Shown here: piece after piece, positions 36,359 to 47,799 of the stretch
Layout of the letters: the number at the start of each line of letters is the position of its first letter
How positions within the stretch are numbered: position 1 is the stretch's first letter
Assembly (NCBI GenBank): GCA_964583605.1
Contig: CAZOWL010000011.1
Location: 1-61,840 of the forward strand
Direction of reading: 5' to 3'
DNA: 61,840 bases
Source: CAZOWL01 sp964583605
Lineage (GTDB): Bacteria; Pseudomonadota; Gammaproteobacteria; Chromatiales; Chromatiaceae
Notes under the pieces: generated by a model
What the model was told of the DNA's origin: nothing
The model's input: the letters and a program-made list of their open reading frames with translations, nothing else
Database searches by the model: none
Made by a program: the position numbers and the translations under genes

Positions 36359-37687
36359 GTGCTGAGGCCTGAAGAGCTCTTGGCCGAGGTGTCCCGGTTC
36401 CCTAAGGCGCGTCGCGGCTGGATCGCCTTCAGCGGGGGTCTCGATTCCACGGTCCTGCTCCACGTGCTCGCCGATCTGCGCGGGGAGTTCACCTTTGGGC
36501 TTCGCGCCATCCATTTCGATCACGGCCTGCAAGCCCAGTCGCAGGCGTGGGTGCAGCACTGCCGGACGGTCTGCGCGGGCCTTGGCATCGAGCTTTGCTG
36601 CCGTGCGATCGAGGCGCGCGCGGCTCGCGGAGAGAGCCCGGAGGCGGCGGCCCGTGGCGCCCGCTACGCGGCGCTCGCGGAGTTGATCGACGCTGAAGAT
36701 CTGTTGCTGACGGCGCATCACCAGGACGATCAAGCCGAGACCTTGCTCCTTGCGCTTCTGCGCGGCAGCGGAGTGCACGGATTGGCGGGGATGCCGCGCG
36801 CGGCTGCGTTTGCGAAGGGCTATCTTGTGCGGCCGCTGTTGGACGTCACGCGTAGCGAGTTGCGCGACTATGCGGAGCGGTTCGGACTGGCTTGGATCGA
36901 GGATCCGAGTAACGACAGGCTCGACCACGATCGCAATCGCCTGCGCCACGAGATCATCCCGCTGCTCCGGCAACGCTGGCCAGCGGCGACCCGCACGATA
37001 GCGCGGGCGGCCGGGCACTGTGCCGAAGCGGCTCAGATCGTCGACCAGGCCGCGGCTCAGCATGTTGCGCAGCTTTCGGGGAATGGCGGTTGGTCCGTGT
37101 CGATCGCCGGTTTGAGGCGGCTGACGCCCGAGCTTCGCCATGCCGTTCTGCGCTATTGGCTCCGCGCCTGCGGGCTGCCGGTGCCGAGCCAGGCCTGCTT
37201 GTCCAGGGTCCCCGCCGAGGTCGTGGATGCCCGTGGCGACGCCGTCCCTTTGGTCGTGTGGGCTGGCGGTGAGGTGCGGCGGTATCGCGGGCGCTTGTTC
37301 GCGTTGTCGCCCTTGCCTACGCCGCCAGACGGGGACCTCAGGCTGGCTTGGACCGGGTGCGATCTCAGGCTGCCGCCGGGCCTTGGGCAGCTGTCGCTGG
37401 AGCGCATCTCCGCTGCCGGAGCGCTACTAGCCGAGCCGTTTACGGTGCGCTTCGCTGTCGCAGGTGCCCGACTCAGGCGCGCGCCCCGGGCTCCGCATCG
37501 CTCGCTCAAGAATGTCTTTCAGGAGGCGGGTATCCCGCCTTGGCTAAGGCCCTATGTGCCGCTTGTGTTCTCGGGCCCGGAGTTGATTGCCGTGGCCGGC
37601 GTGCACAACGCAATCGATGCCGCAGGCCTGCGCGGCGTCGTGACCTGGTCCGGCCATCCTTGGCGAAAGCTGCAACTCTTCCGTTAA
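36359..37687 (+). CDS. tilS: tRNA(Ile)-lysidine synthetase TilS
   Basis: A 442-residue N-type ATP pyrophosphatase. The P-loop is AFSGGLDSTVLLH near residue 25, followed by AIHFDHGLQ and TAHHQDDQAETLLLALLRGSGVHGL. The C-terminal TilS domain ends with SLKNVFQEAGIPPWLR. It changes the wobble C of the AUA-reading tRNA-Ile to lysidine. The GTG at 36359 has AAGGGA nine bases upstream; the open frame from 36323 begins in the repeat and is not supported. Confidence 0.95.
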   Translation: MLRPEELLAEVSRFPKARRGWIAFSGGLDSTVLLHVLADLRGEFTFGLRAIHFDHGLQAQSQAWVQHCRTVCAGLGIELCCRAIEARAARGESPEAAARGARYAALAELIDAEDLLLTAHHQDDQAETLLLALLRGSGVHGLAGMPRAAAFAKGYLVRPLLDVTRSELRDYAERFGLAWIEDPSNDRLDHDRNRLRHEIIPLLRQRWPAATRTIARAAGHCAEAAQIVDQAAAQHVAQLSGNGGWSVSIAGLRRLTPELRHAVLRYWLRACGLPVPSQACLSRVPAEVVDARGDAVPLVVWAGGEVRRYRGRLFALSPLPTPPDGDLRLAWTGCDLRLPPGLGQLSLERISAAGALLAEPFTVRFAVAGARLRRAPRAPHRSLKNVFQEAGIPPWLRPYVPLVFSGPELIAVAGVHNAIDAAGLRGVVTWSGHPWRKLQLFR

Positions 37688-37715
37688 ACCGGACGCTACC
37701 TAGGGGACCGATTCG

Positions 37716-38690
37716 ATGAGCCAGGCACTGAAGCAAGCTGTAGCGCGCCAACGCATCCTGTTGCAGGGTCAGCTCGGGAGTTCCCTTGAGCGGCTGGTCG
37801 CACCTTGCCGTGAGGTCTGGCCGGATCGGTCTGCACTCGAGCCGATATTGGCCGCGGCCTTGCCAGGCCTGCCTTCGTGCAAATACCTCTATCTCCTGGA
37901 CGCTGCGGCGCGGCAGATCACGTCGAACATCTCGGGCCAGGGATTGCTGCCCGAGCATCTTGGGCGCGATCGGCGCGATCGACCCTACCTCGCGGATTCG
38001 CTGGCCGGGGCCCGCTTCGCGCTGTCGCCGGCCTACATCAGTCGGAATGCCCGTCGCCCGTCGCTCACGGCTGTCCAACGGATCGAGGACGAGAAGGGGC
38101 ACCTGCTCGGCTTCTTAGGCGCTGATTTCGATCTTCGCGAGCTGCCGTTGACCCGAGAGCTCTACGTGCAGCCCGAACAATGGCTTCAGCTCAAAGGCGA
38201 CCCAGCGATCCGCGGCGGGCTCTTCCAGCAGCACCGCGTCGAGAGCTTGATGGATCAACGGATCGACGAGATCCTCGACCTGGTCGTCGAGCTGATTGCC
38301 GCACATGGCGTCTTCCACGGTAAGCTGCACTTCTCGAGCTCCCGCGCCACGCTCTGGCTCGTCGACGATCCCTTTCGTTACCGGCTGCTCGATTACGAGG
38401 ATCTCGCGGACCCGGCGACCTGCCTCGCCTATTCTCGCCGCCCCTATCCCGAGGATGCCGCCGTCCCGCTCGATGTCGTGCGCGAGGTCTTCCGCACCTT
38501 CCGGGACCTGCGCTTCATGGACGAGAACATCTATCTGCGCTCGGGCTCGCTCAACATCTACAACGGTATCGTCGGTCTCAATTTCTCGTGCGACGGCTCG
38601 CACTACATGCCTTGGGCGGAATTCTTGAGCAAGAGCCTGGGCTTCTGGCTTGGCACCGGCGAGGCCTGTGCGCTCGGCGATGCTCGGTGA
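37716..38690 (+). CDS. PDC sensor domain-containing protein
   Basis: A 324-residue soluble protein. The first half resembles a single Cache/PDC sensor fold: KYLYLLDAAARQITSNISG, RDRPYLADSLAG, SPAYISRNARRPSLTAV and GHLLGFLGADFDL. The second half has no named domain that I recognise but is well ordered (LWLVDDPFRYRLLDYEDLADP). There is no membrane segment or output domain, so it may be a stand-alone ligand-binding protein. It starts 28 bp after tilS and may be cotranscribed with it. Confidence 0.75.
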   Translation: MSQALKQAVARQRILLQGQLGSSLERLVAPCREVWPDRSALEPILAAALPGLPSCKYLYLLDAAARQITSNISGQGLLPEHLGRDRRDRPYLADSLAGARFALSPAYISRNARRPSLTAVQRIEDEKGHLLGFLGADFDLRELPLTRELYVQPEQWLQLKGDPAIRGGLFQQHRVESLMDQRIDEILDLVVELIAAHGVFHGKLHFSSSRATLWLVDDPFRYRLLDYEDLADPATCLAYSRRPYPEDAAVPLDVVREVFRTFRDLRFMDENIYLRSGSLNIYNGIVGLNFSCDGSHYMPWAEFLSKSLGFWLGTGEACALGDAR

Positions 38691-38873
38691 CTTGTTGAAC
38701 CGATATGGTCGGTGGAACCGCCGAGAACGCAAAGGATTCCAACGTCTTGCCCGCGAGACGACGGTCACCCAGCCCTGGCTCGTCGTGGACCGCTCGCGGG
38801 AGCCCGCCCATGGGGCGGGGATTGTCGTCACGGTGGTCGATGGCGAGCTCACTACGGCTGAACAGCCGCTTCC

Positions 38874-39923
<1,050 letters not shown>

Positions 39924-40079
39924 AATCGATCCCGTTTCTTCCTGCAGAGGCGGCTGGTGACCCAATGGAGCAGACGTGGTGTTTGCCACGCCTTCCCCCA
40001 AGTTTAGAACGCCGGTCGCGGCTCGCCAGTGCCCGCGAATGCGACCGCGAGCGGGCGGGCGACGGCTCGCCCAGCGAGG

Positions 40080-40718
40080 CTATTTCGGTGGTATAGCGTG
40101 TCGAGTCCAAGCCTCGGGGTGCCAGTCTGTTTCCGGCAAAGGATGGGTCTGAATGCCGCATTTCATCGCGAAATAGCGATGGAAGGCGAGGCTCGGCGTG
40201 AGCTCCGGATGGAAGACGGTGGCGAGGACGGTCTCGTCTTCGACGCCCGCGTGGTAATCGCCGATCTGTAACAGCGAGCGCACGCCAGGCCCGAGGCGCG
40301 TGATCTTCGGGGCACGGATGAAGGTGAGGGGGACGGGCTCTGCTGACACGGCGGGCACAGCGGCCGAGATATTGAAGCTCTCGAGCTGGCTCCCGAAGGC
40401 GTTGCGCAGGACGTCGATATCAATCAGCCCGAGATAGGGTGACTCGCCGATGATCCGCCGGGCCAGCAGGATGGCGCCGGCGCAGGTGCCCCAGAGCTTC
40501 AGTCCGGCCTGATGGCGTTGGCGGATGACCTCCTCGAGCCCGGTGATGCGCAGCAGCCGGCCCAGGCAGGTGCTCTCGCCGCCCGGGATGATGAGGCCGG
40601 CGAGCTCGTCGAAGTGCGGCTCCTTCTTGACGCGGACGGCCGCGACACCGAGACGCCCAAGGTGCTCGATATGCTCGACGACGCCGCCCTGGAGATCGAG
40701 GATCCCTATGCGTCCCAT
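40080..40718 (-). CDS. pdxT: Pyridoxal 5'-phosphate synthase glutaminase subunit PdxT
   Basis: A 212-residue class I glutamine amidotransferase: GILDLQGGVVEHIEHL start, IIPGGEST, nucleophile Cys in LWGTCAGAILL, and the His/Glu pair in FHPELTP. It makes ammonia for PdxS. It starts 32 bp after the pdxS stop. The C-terminus runs a little longer than in most homologues (PETDWHPEAWTRHAIPPK). Confidence 0.95.
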   Translation of the reverse strand: MGRIGILDLQGGVVEHIEHLGRLGVAAVRVKKEPHFDELAGLIIPGGESTCLGRLLRITGLEEVIRQRHQAGLKLWGTCAGAILLARRIIGESPYLGLIDIDVLRNAFGSQLESFNISAAVPAVSAEPVPLTFIRAPKITRLGPGVRSLLQIGDYHAGVEDETVLATVFHPELTPSLAFHRYFAMKCGIQTHPLPETDWHPEAWTRHAIPPK

Positions 40719-40750
40719 GGCGTCAACAGTGGTCGCAGGCAGGTCGACGA

Positions 40751-41628
<878 letters not shown>

Positions 41629-41632
<4 letters not shown>

Positions 41633-42399
41633 GGTGACCCTCCTGAATCGAAAATTCGCAATAGATCGTGCCGCGTCATGACGGGTATGGACAGCTCCAG
41701 CGCCTCGCGGCGCTCGGCTTCGGTGTTATAGCCCCACTCGGCCAGACGCAAGGCCACTTGACCCAATCCAGCATCGGCACGGCAGCGCTTGAGCGTCGCA
41801 AGTCGGTCTTCAACGAAACAGACCGTCTGCCCGGGATGATGTTCCACGAGCTCGCGGAGGATCTGCTCTTTGGGGCGGCCCGCGTCGAGACCGAAGATGC
41901 GCGCGCTCGGGAAATCGATCCCGTGGCCGGTCAAGAGGCGTTCGACGAACCGCCGCTCCTTGGTCGTCACAATGTAGAGCGCGGCGCTCGTCGGCACACC
42001 GCGCAGCCAGCCGGCGACGCCCGGGTAGAGGGGGCTCTCCGCAACCCAAGCATCCCCCGCGGCGGATGCCCATCGCTCGCGTGTCTCGCCAAACAGGGCC
42101 TTGAGCGCGGCGGTGTCGAGCCCGCTGCGCGCCACCACCCCCGGGGCGCGCTCGCCGAAGCGCTCCAGCAGTATCTCCGGAGCCTCGCCGTCCAGCAAGA
42201 GGCGCATCAGTAGGATGGACTCGTGCCCGGTCTCGATGACCGGGCGCGCCATGCGGAAGCCCGCGAGGATCTCCTCTGGTGGGCGCTCGGCCACCATATC
42301 CGGCCAGATGGCGCCGCCGGCCTTCCAGCCGGCCGTCCCGGTCTCGGCAGCGCTGTCGCAGAGCACGCCGTCGAAATCGAGTGCGAGGACTGGCATCAT
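41629..42399 (-). CDS. HAD-family hydrolase, coupled to pdxST
   Basis: A 256-residue haloacid dehalogenase-fold phosphatase. The nucleophile motif is LALDFDGVLCDSA, motif II is YIVTTKERR, motif III Lys lies in GRPKEQILREL, and motif IV is VCFVEDRLATLKRC. A helical cap sits between motifs I and II. Overlap with pdxS (ATGA) suggests a role linked to vitamin B6, for example dephosphorylation of a B6 phosphate or a pathway sugar phosphate; this is inference only. Confidence 0.85.
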
Positions 42400-42748
42400 G
42401 CGCGATCGAGGTCCATGGTCGAAAAGATGCGGAGACTAGCGCGCTGGCCGTCGGCGTTCAACCAACGATCCTTGGTCGCGCACATCATCGCATGCGTGGC
42501 GCCCAGCGGTGCTGGCCCTCACATCCGCACGAGTCATAGAGAGGAGCCCTGCCATGGGGCTGGGAGATCGTGCAGTCGGTCATGGACGTCTGGGCGCGTT
42601 GCCGGCGTGGGATATTGCGAACTATGCTGCTGGCTCCTAAATCCCGCTAGGGACGGGTCGACGCCGGCGATCTGACGACGCGGGACGCCACCGCTGGCGC
42701 CGCATCGCCGGGCCTCAGGCCAGAGCCGGGGCGCGTTGAGAAAAGGAT
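42400..42748. other. Gene-free stretch between HAD and Uma2 genes
   Basis: No supported gene, hairpin terminator or known repeat is visible. Open frames here overlap both neighbours in antisense and lack starts. Confidence 0.4.
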
Positions 42749-43348
42749 TTACGGCTCGGGCGGGGGCAGGCGAGCGACGAGCGCATTCCAACGGATCCTG
42801 ATGTCGGGCCACAGGCTAACGCTTGTCTCGCCGTTTAGTTCCTGCACCTCCGGTCGGCCGAACCGTCCCTGCTCGAGGCGGTAGATAGTGACGATGCGAT
42901 CGCTCGGATGGACGAGCCAGTACTCTCGCACACCGGCGCGCTCATAGACCTGACGTTTGCGGTGCGAGTCATGAAAGGCCGTGTTTGGCGAGAGGACCTC
43001 GACGACTAGGTCCGGCGCGCCGCGCACGCCGCGACGATCGAGCTTGTTGGGATCGCAGACCACCAAGACGTCGGGCTGCACAACCGTATCGATGCGATCG
43101 TCTGCGTCATCGACTTTTGGGAGGCGCACATCGACCGGGGCGATGAAAGGTCGGCACGGCGTCGCGGAGCTAGATAAGGCATTTGCGAGCTGCCGGTAGA
43201 TCTCTCTGGCGATGTCCTGGTGCGCCAGAGCAGGTGCCGGGGCCATAAGGTAGGCCGCGCCGTCGACCAGTTCGTAGCGGGCGTCGTCCGGCCACGTCAG
43301 ATATTCGGCGTAATTGTGTCGTTGGCCATCTTGCTCGGCTAATCCCAT
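42749..43348 (-). CDS. Uma2-family endonuclease-fold protein
   Basis: A 199-residue protein of the DUF820/Uma2 family with a PD-(D/E)XK-like core: RYELVDGAAYLMAPAP, QPDVLVVCDPNKLDRRG, APDLVVEVLSPNTAFHD and YERAGVREYWLVHPSDR. Catalytic-type residues (D, E-V-L-S, K after it as RKRQVY) are present. These genes multiply in cyanobacteria and purple bacteria; the biological role is not known. It stands alone. Confidence 0.88.
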   Translation of the reverse strand: MGLAEQDGQRHNYAEYLTWPDDARYELVDGAAYLMAPAPALAHQDIAREIYRQLANALSSSATPCRPFIAPVDVRLPKVDDADDRIDTVVQPDVLVVCDPNKLDRRGVRGAPDLVVEVLSPNTAFHDSHRKRQVYERAGVREYWLVHPSDRIVTIYRLEQGRFGRPEVQELNGETSVSLWPDIRIRWNALVARLPPPEP

Positions 43349-43519
43349 CAGGTCCTCCCGGTGAGGCGGAAGTAGTGGAAACCCTATCGATGATAGCCGA
43401 GCCAGCGTCTATCGCCGAGTCGGCCGCAGGCCGCGACTGGGCTCGAAGGTTGGAGCGTCCAGATTGACATGCTAGCCTGGGCTGTCCCCACCGATCTTGG
43501 AGACGAGGCGATTCTTACA

Positions 43520-43810
43520 ATGCCCCGCAACGAGCTGTTGCCAGATCTCAGGATGCTCCTGGCTCGCCTGTATGATGAGACCGCCGGGTTCCTCGAGCGC
43601 AGCGACGACCTGCAGGCCTGGTACAACCGCGGCTATGCCAACGGCATGATAGAAGGCTTTCGCGAGCGAGACCTTCGCGCCGAGCTGCCGGAGGGTGTGG
43701 AGCTCGATGCGCCGGATATCATTGCCGGACACGAGATGCTGCCTTGGGGCCGGGCCTATCGGCATGGCTGGGAGACGGGTCGCAGAGAGGCCCTTGAGGT
43801 CCTGGAGTGA
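43520..43810 (+). CDS. Conserved-looking hypothetical protein
   Basis: A 96-residue acidic protein with two repeats of a G-Y/W-x-x-G motif: YNRGYANGMIEGFRERDLR and YRHGWETGRREALEVLE. The N-terminal half (PDLRMLLARLYDETAGFLER) looks helical. Short proteins with R-G-Y-x-x-G motifs recur in gammaproteobacteria without known function. It lies 7 bp before xthA in the same direction and is probably cotranscribed. Confidence 0.65.
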   Translation: MPRNELLPDLRMLLARLYDETAGFLERSDDLQAWYNRGYANGMIEGFRERDLRAELPEGVELDAPDIIAGHEMLPWGRAYRHGWETGRREALEVLE

Positions 43811-43817
43811 AACCGAC

Positions 43818-44672
43818 GTGCTGAAGGTGATCTCTTTCAACATCAATGGAATCCGCGCCCGGGACCATCAGCTGGCCGCGCTCAAGGAGCGGCACGACCC
43901 GGACATCATCGGCATCCAAGAGTCCAAGGTGGACGATGCGACCTTTCCGCACCAGGAGGTCGCGGAGCTCGGCTATCGAGCCCACTGGTTCGGTCAGAAG
44001 TCGCATTATGGCGTGGCCTTGTTGAGCAAGCAGGCGCCGCTCGCGGTCTTCAACGGCCTACCGTTGGACGGGGCCGAGGCGCAGCGCCGAGCCATCAGTG
44101 CGCGCTACGGGCTGGCGGGAGGTGGCGAGCTCGTCGTGCTCAATGGCTACTTCCCGCAAGGCGAGAGTCGTGCCCATCCGGTCAAATTCCCCGGGAAACG
44201 CCGCTTTTATCAGGATCTCCTTGCCCATTTGCGCGGGAGCTTCTCGCCTGAGCAGATGCTGATGGTCCTCGGCGATATGAATGTCGCGCCACTGGATCTC
44301 GACATCGGCATCGGTGCCGATAATGCCAAGAGATGGTTGCGCACCGGCAAGTGTAGCTTCCTGCCTGAGGAGCGCGAGTGGCTGCAGGCCCTCTGCGACT
44401 GGGGCCTTGTCGATGCCTTTCGCATTTGCTATCCAGAGGTCGGGGACCGGTTCAGCTGGTTTGACTACCGCAGCCGCGGCTTCGAGCGCGATCCCAAGCG
44501 CGGGCTGCGCATCGATCTCATCCTCGTGACCCGGCCCTTGGCGGAACGATTGCTCGATGCCGGGGTCGACTACGAGATCCGGGCGATGGAGAAGCCGTCT
44601 GATCACTGTCCGGTGTGGGCGACATTGGATGCTAGCCTCGCTGCGGCGCACGACGCTGGGCACGCGGAGTAA
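43818..44672 (+). CDS. xthA: Exodeoxyribonuclease III
   Basis: A 284-residue EEP-family AP endonuclease. It has VISFNINGIRARDHQL, IIGIQESKVDD (metal Glu), LNGYFPQGES, GDMNVAP, SWFDYR, RIDLILVTRPL and the C-terminal SDHCPVWA catalytic His. It cuts DNA at abasic sites and removes 3' blocks in base-excision repair. The start is GTG 43818 right after the preceding stop. Confidence 0.95.
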   Translation: MLKVISFNINGIRARDHQLAALKERHDPDIIGIQESKVDDATFPHQEVAELGYRAHWFGQKSHYGVALLSKQAPLAVFNGLPLDGAEAQRRAISARYGLAGGGELVVLNGYFPQGESRAHPVKFPGKRRFYQDLLAHLRGSFSPEQMLMVLGDMNVAPLDLDIGIGADNAKRWLRTGKCSFLPEEREWLQALCDWGLVDAFRICYPEVGDRFSWFDYRSRGFERDPKRGLRIDLILVTRPLAERLLDAGVDYEIRAMEKPSDHCPVWATLDASLAAAHDAGHAE

Positions 44673-44721
44673 GGTCGCGGCGGGCAGGAACAGGCCCGGC
44701 CAGAGACCCTATGGTGGGCGC

Positions 44722-45258
44722 GTGACTCTGGTCACCGCGTTCTTGTTGCTGATCTCGGCGACGATCGCGCCCGCTGCTGCGGCCCAGGAGTCCTGTCTCA
44801 AGCTGGTTTTCGGCCGCTACTGTCTCGGTGGGGATGTCAATGTCCTGCTGCGCCAGCCGCCACAGCCGCTCGTTCGTCAGGAGGACGGCGAGCGTCAGGC
44901 GCTGATATACAGTGAAGGGCGCGACGACCTCTACGTGCTGGCGTTTCGCAATCGGATCTATAAGGTCCTCCGCCGGTACGGCCTGGCGAGCCAGCTTCGC
45001 TACGACGATCTCTACAGGCTATTGCGCGACAAGTATGGCCCTGGGCGCGATCAGAGCCGTTTCCGCGCGCATGCGGACACGCCGGCGCGCCGCCTCGCTG
45101 CGATCCGCCGCGGAGAGGGCCGGGCGGTCCATTTCTGGTCGCCCGCCGAGAGCTGGCACATCGAGCTTAACTGGACGCGCGAGCTGGGGCTATCCCTCGC
45201 TTATGTTGATACGGCCCGAGATAACCAGCAGCGCGCAATGATGGTGCAGGGTTATTAG
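44722..45258 (+). CDS. Exported hypothetical protein
   Basis: A 178-residue protein with a Sec signal (TLVTAFLLLISATIAPAAAAQ, from GTG 44722). The mature part begins ESCLKLVFGRYCLGGDV with a likely disulfide pair, and continues with a basic helical region (YKVLRRYGLASQLRYDDLYRLL). It ends with a beta-like SWHIELNWTRELGLSLAYVD. No family recognised. It is 50 bp downstream of xthA and may share its transcript. Confidence 0.65.
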   Translation: MTLVTAFLLLISATIAPAAAAQESCLKLVFGRYCLGGDVNVLLRQPPQPLVRQEDGERQALIYSEGRDDLYVLAFRNRIYKVLRRYGLASQLRYDDLYRLLRDKYGPGRDQSRFRAHADTPARRLAAIRRGEGRAVHFWSPAESWHIELNWTRELGLSLAYVDTARDNQQRAMMVQGY

Positions 45259-45335
45259 CGCGACGTTCCTGAATTCGAAGCCTCGGCCAGGTCCATGCAT
45301 TCCTCGATACCGGCCCGGGCCTGGGTGTGACGTCG

Positions 45336-46667
45336 CTATCCGCAACGCGCGCCCTCTGCCGTGTGGCCTCTGTTCGGGCTGAGTGTCTCACCAACCAGCG
45401 CGCGGCCGCCTGCGGCCAGCCCCCGCAGCGATACTTGGACGATGCAGTTCACAGGAGGCGCGTCAGCGGCCCGCGTGAGGCGCACTGGCAGATAGTTGGG
45501 GGTGTAGCCGAAGCCATCGCCGCCGGTTTCCTTCGGGCCGCTCGCCTCGAGCAAAACGGGCATCTGGCGTCCGACGAAGGCGCGCAACGTACGCTGCCTT
45601 TGAAGCTTGGCGAGCTCAAGCAGTTGTGCCCGTCGGGCGCGCTTCGTTGCGGTGGGCACGGCGTCGGGCCAGGCGGCGGCTGGGGTGCCTGGCCGCGGCG
45701 AGTAGGTGAAGACGTGTAGATCCCCAAACCCGATCGCTGCAACCAGATCGAGGGTCGCGCGCCAGTCGGACTCGGTCTCCCCGGGGAAGCCGACGATCAT
45801 GTCGGTTGTCAGGTTGAGATCCGGAGACGCGCGGCGCGCTGTGTCAGCCAGCTTGGCAAATGCCGCGGCGGTGCCACGGCGTCCCATGCGCCGCAGCAGG
45901 CGCTCGGAGCCGCTCTGCAACGGTAGATGGAGGTGCGGCATCAGCCGCGGCTCGCCGAGTAGCTCCCAGAATCCAGCCGGTATGCCCCAAGGCTCGATGG
46001 CGCCCAGCCGGATGCGCTCCACGGGGGTTGTGTCGAGGAGGCAGCGCACCAGGGCGGTCAGGTCCTGATCCGTGCCGCGCCCGTAGCCCCCGAGGCGCAC
46101 GCCCGTCAACACGACTTCCTTAACGCCGGCTGCGGTAAGGCGATTGACCTCGTCGCATATCTCGCCGGCGCGGCGGCTGCGCTCCGCGCCGCGCGCCTGC
46201 CAGACGATGCAGAAGGTACAGCGATGGCGACAACCGTCCTGGACCTTGATGAAGGCCCGCTGCCGGCCCCGGACGAACAGCGTTTCCGCGTCCAGCGCCT
46301 CGACGGGCGAAGCGGGCGCTGTGTGCAGCTGGAGATGGTCGACGGCGATCTCGACCAAGCGATCCTTCTCACGATTCGTGACCAGCAGATCGATGCCGTC
46401 CATACCAGTCGGTGACTGCGGGCCGAGCGAGGACAGACAGCCGCTGACGATCAGCTTCGCGTCAGGATTGCTGCGCTGCGACCGGCGCAGCAGACCGCGT
46501 GATTTGCGCACGGCCTCACCGGTCACGGCGCAGGTATTCACGACGACCAGGTCGGCGCCTTCCTCGCCCGTGGCAATCGCAAAGCCGCGGCGTCGGAACT
46601 GGGCCGCCCAGCGCTCGGTCTCTGCCTCGTTTAGGCGGCAGCCTATGGTGTGGAGACGGACCCGCAT
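45336..46667 (-). CDS. mtaB: tRNA N6-threonylcarbamoyladenosine methylthiotransferase MtaB
   Basis: A 443-residue radical SAM methylthiotransferase. The start is RLHTIGCRLNEAETE; the cluster motif is CRHRCTFCIVW, preceded by FIKVQDGC. VVVNTCAVTGEAVRKSR and LTGVRLGGYG distinguish the MtaB group from RimO and MiaB. It modifies t6A37 to ms2t6A in tRNAs reading ANN codons. ATG 46667 begins the family sequence; 25 upstream codons are unsupported. The C-terminal TRAM part is short. Confidence 0.93.
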   Translation of the reverse strand: MRVRLHTIGCRLNEAETERWAAQFRRRGFAIATGEEGADLVVVNTCAVTGEAVRKSRGLLRRSQRSNPDAKLIVSGCLSSLGPQSPTGMDGIDLLVTNREKDRLVEIAVDHLQLHTAPASPVEALDAETLFVRGRQRAFIKVQDGCRHRCTFCIVWQARGAERSRRAGEICDEVNRLTAAGVKEVVLTGVRLGGYGRGTDQDLTALVRCLLDTTPVERIRLGAIEPWGIPAGFWELLGEPRLMPHLHLPLQSGSERLLRRMGRRGTAAAFAKLADTARRASPDLNLTTDMIVGFPGETESDWRATLDLVAAIGFGDLHVFTYSPRPGTPAAAWPDAVPTATKRARRAQLLELAKLQRQRTLRAFVGRQMPVLLEASGPKETGGDGFGYTPNYLPVRLTRAADAPPVNCIVQVSLRGLAAGGRALVGETLSPNRGHTAEGARCG

Positions 46668-46817
46668 CGCAGCTCGCTCACGACGTGAGGAAGGCTTCGA
46701 CAAGACCGGGCGCGCCTTCCCGGACGGTCGTCGTGAAGGCATGGCTCGCTCGCCGGGCGGACTCGGGCAGACGCGGATGCACGTCCGTTTCCCGTCGGCA
46801 CTGGGTCGTCTCAGGAG

Positions 46818-47687
46818 TTAAGGTTGCCGCCGCGGAATCGTGACGCGGATGCTGTCCTCGGCATCCTCACGCGTCAGCGCGGCGAGATCGCCGTCGGGTG
46901 GCACATTGAGCCGGCGCGCGGTTCGCCCAGTCGAGTAACTATAGCGACGGGCATAGCCGCGCCCGTCGTCGAAGGTGTCCCGCTCATCGATCTGAGCCGA
47001 GGTCTCCCGCCGAACCAGCAGGCCACGGCCCTGAGGCTCGATCTGTATCGCTTCCGGTCGTTCTCCATCGAGCTGGATCTCGAGTACATAGGCCTCGTCG
47101 GTCATCTGCTGGGAGATGCGCAAGCTGCCAGGCCGCCTTGGTGGCCTGGCGTAGCCCATCGGCGGCTCGGGCCCTTCGGCGCTGGGATCCGGTGGGGGCT
47201 CGGGGGAGTAACCGTCACCACGGGAATCTGGCGACCAAGGGGTAGCAGGATAGCTGGGTGCCTGGCTGGGCCCCCAGGGTGGACCATACTGACCCATCCA
47301 AGGCGGGCCGACCTCGCCAAAGCCAGGTGCGCCGAAGGCAGGCCAATACCCTGGCCCTGAGTCGGGCGTCGAGCGCGGAATGCCTTGATCAGCGGACCAC
47401 CAAGAAGGTGGTGGAGGAGGTGAAGGGTACCCGTAGGCTCCAGGGCCCGCGGCCCAGGGTGGCCCGTAGTCGCCCGGAGGCGGAGCCATCCCGAATCCGG
47501 GTGCGGATGTGGCTGTGCCGCGATCCGGCTCTGCCGGTGCCTCAATCGCCGCGTCCTCGGGATTGGCCTCGGTGCCCGTCGCCCAGGGTGGTCCAGCGCC
47601 GTAAGGGGTCCAGGCCGCGGCGAGCGACGGGATCAAGATCGCGGCGAGGCCGCCTGGAGCGAGGATGGTGTCACTGTGTCGGCGCAT
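46818..47687 (-). CDS. Exported Pro/Gly/Trp-rich protein with Hsp20-like domain
   Basis: A 289-residue protein with an excellent ribosome site (TAAGGAGG, 8 bases before ATG). The signal-like start is HSDTILAPGGLAAILIPSLAAA. Residues about 22-185 are low-complexity, rich in P, G, Y and W, with recurring GPPW units (AGPPWA, YGPPWA, VGPPWM, YGPPWG). The last about 95 residues (SLRISQQMTDEAYVLEIQLD ... GLLVRRET ... SIRVTIPRR) resemble an alpha-crystallin/Hsp20 beta-sandwich. An exported holdase or surface protein is possible. No function is established. Confidence 0.7.
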   Translation of the reverse strand: MRRHSDTILAPGGLAAILIPSLAAAWTPYGAGPPWATGTEANPEDAAIEAPAEPDRGTATSAPGFGMAPPPGDYGPPWAAGPGAYGYPSPPPPPSWWSADQGIPRSTPDSGPGYWPAFGAPGFGEVGPPWMGQYGPPWGPSQAPSYPATPWSPDSRGDGYSPEPPPDPSAEGPEPPMGYARPPRRPGSLRISQQMTDEAYVLEIQLDGERPEAIQIEPQGRGLLVRRETSAQIDERDTFDDGRGYARRYSYSTGRTARRLNVPPDGDLAALTREDAEDSIRVTIPRRQP

Positions 47688-47799
47688 CGAAGCCTCCTTA
47701 GGGAAGATGCGTGATGTGGCCTTGGACGCAAATCGCCTGGGGAGTATAACGCGACGCCGCGCGCCGCGATCGGGTCCGCCACAAGACCGGTGGCCGGTA

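Noticed and set aside
36026..37141. 371-codon leftward frame through tilS and repeat copy 6
   Set aside because: Part of it reads the repeat and the rest is antisense to tilS.
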